NCBI GenBank assembly: GCA_001598975.1
Contig: BBXU01002250.1
Location: 1-61,882 of the forward strand
Source of the DNA: Parachlorella kessleri
Taxonomy: Eukaryota > Chlorophyta > Trebouxiophyceae > Chlorellales > Chlorellaceae
DNA length: 61,882 nucleotides
Reading direction: 5' to 3'
Within the stretch, counting starts at the first letter, position 1; every line of letters starts with the position of its first letter. The notes beneath the pieces are model-generated. The model made no database searches. It saw only the letters and a program-made list of their open reading frames with translations, and was not told the DNA's origin. Position numbers and translations under genes: made by a program. Below, in pieces: positions 61,804 to 61,882 of the stretch.

Positions 61804-61882
61804 GTGGGTGGGTGGGTGGGTCTGAGATGCCTGACCTGGGGGAGTCGAAAGGTGGCGGGAGGTGGGTGAAGTGGGCTAGTGG

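Overview
The window is nuclear DNA from a green alga (Chlorophyta, probably a core chlorophyte or trebouxiophyte). The signs are GC-rich genes split into many short exons with GTGAGT-type donors and (T/C)GCAG acceptors, TGTAA motifs downstream of several stop codons (the usual chlorophyte polyadenylation signal), putative plastid transit peptides, and plant-type families such as a folate-biopterin transporter. No bacterial, viral, CRISPR or organellar gene was recognised. All gene models were made by hand by joining exons whose reading phases agree; exon lists are given in the entries.

Layout, left to right: the 3' part of WDR70 (+, to 2621); the complex I subunit NDUFA1/MWFE (-, 3430-3648); an 18-exon SEN1/MAA3-type SF1 helicase (-, 4705-13445); GAR1, the H/ACA snoRNP protein (+, 14260-16625); a gene-poor stretch with a dispersed repeat (16626-19108); a putative plastid membrane protein of unknown function (-, 19109-21942); WDR43/UTP5 (+, 22253-26541), sharing a short divergent promoter with the previous gene; ribosomal protein eL29 (+, 27582-28659); PRMT1 (+, 30003-33629); ceramide kinase (-, 34877-40754); a WH2-acidic actin-nucleation-promoting protein of WASP/SCAR type (+, 41345-44307); a GT61-like glycosyltransferase (-, 44972-48487); a folate-biopterin transporter (-, 49534-57182) with a coiled-coil membrane protein nested on the opposite strand in one of its introns (+, 51736-53577); and the 5' part of NOC3 (+, from 57427, running off the right edge).

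The genes are mostly housekeeping and do not form one pathway. Four (GAR1, WDR43/UTP5, eL29, NOC3) belong to ribosome biogenesis or the ribosome, and SEN1 and WDR70 are also nuclear.

The most striking feature is structural. Introns repeatedly contain tandem, partly decayed copies of the adjacent exon edge together with its splice site: the SEN1 donor amplified in a 59-bp array, a SEN1 acceptor in about three copies, the PRMT1 exon-4 donor in three copies (one would give an in-frame 34-residue insertion in the catalytic loop), two NOC3 exon starts, and a duplicated whole exon in the nested gene. At least four introns appear to use GC-AG splice sites. Together these suggest that local tandem duplication across exon-intron borders is an active source of intron growth, decoy or alternative splice sites and new exons in this genome.
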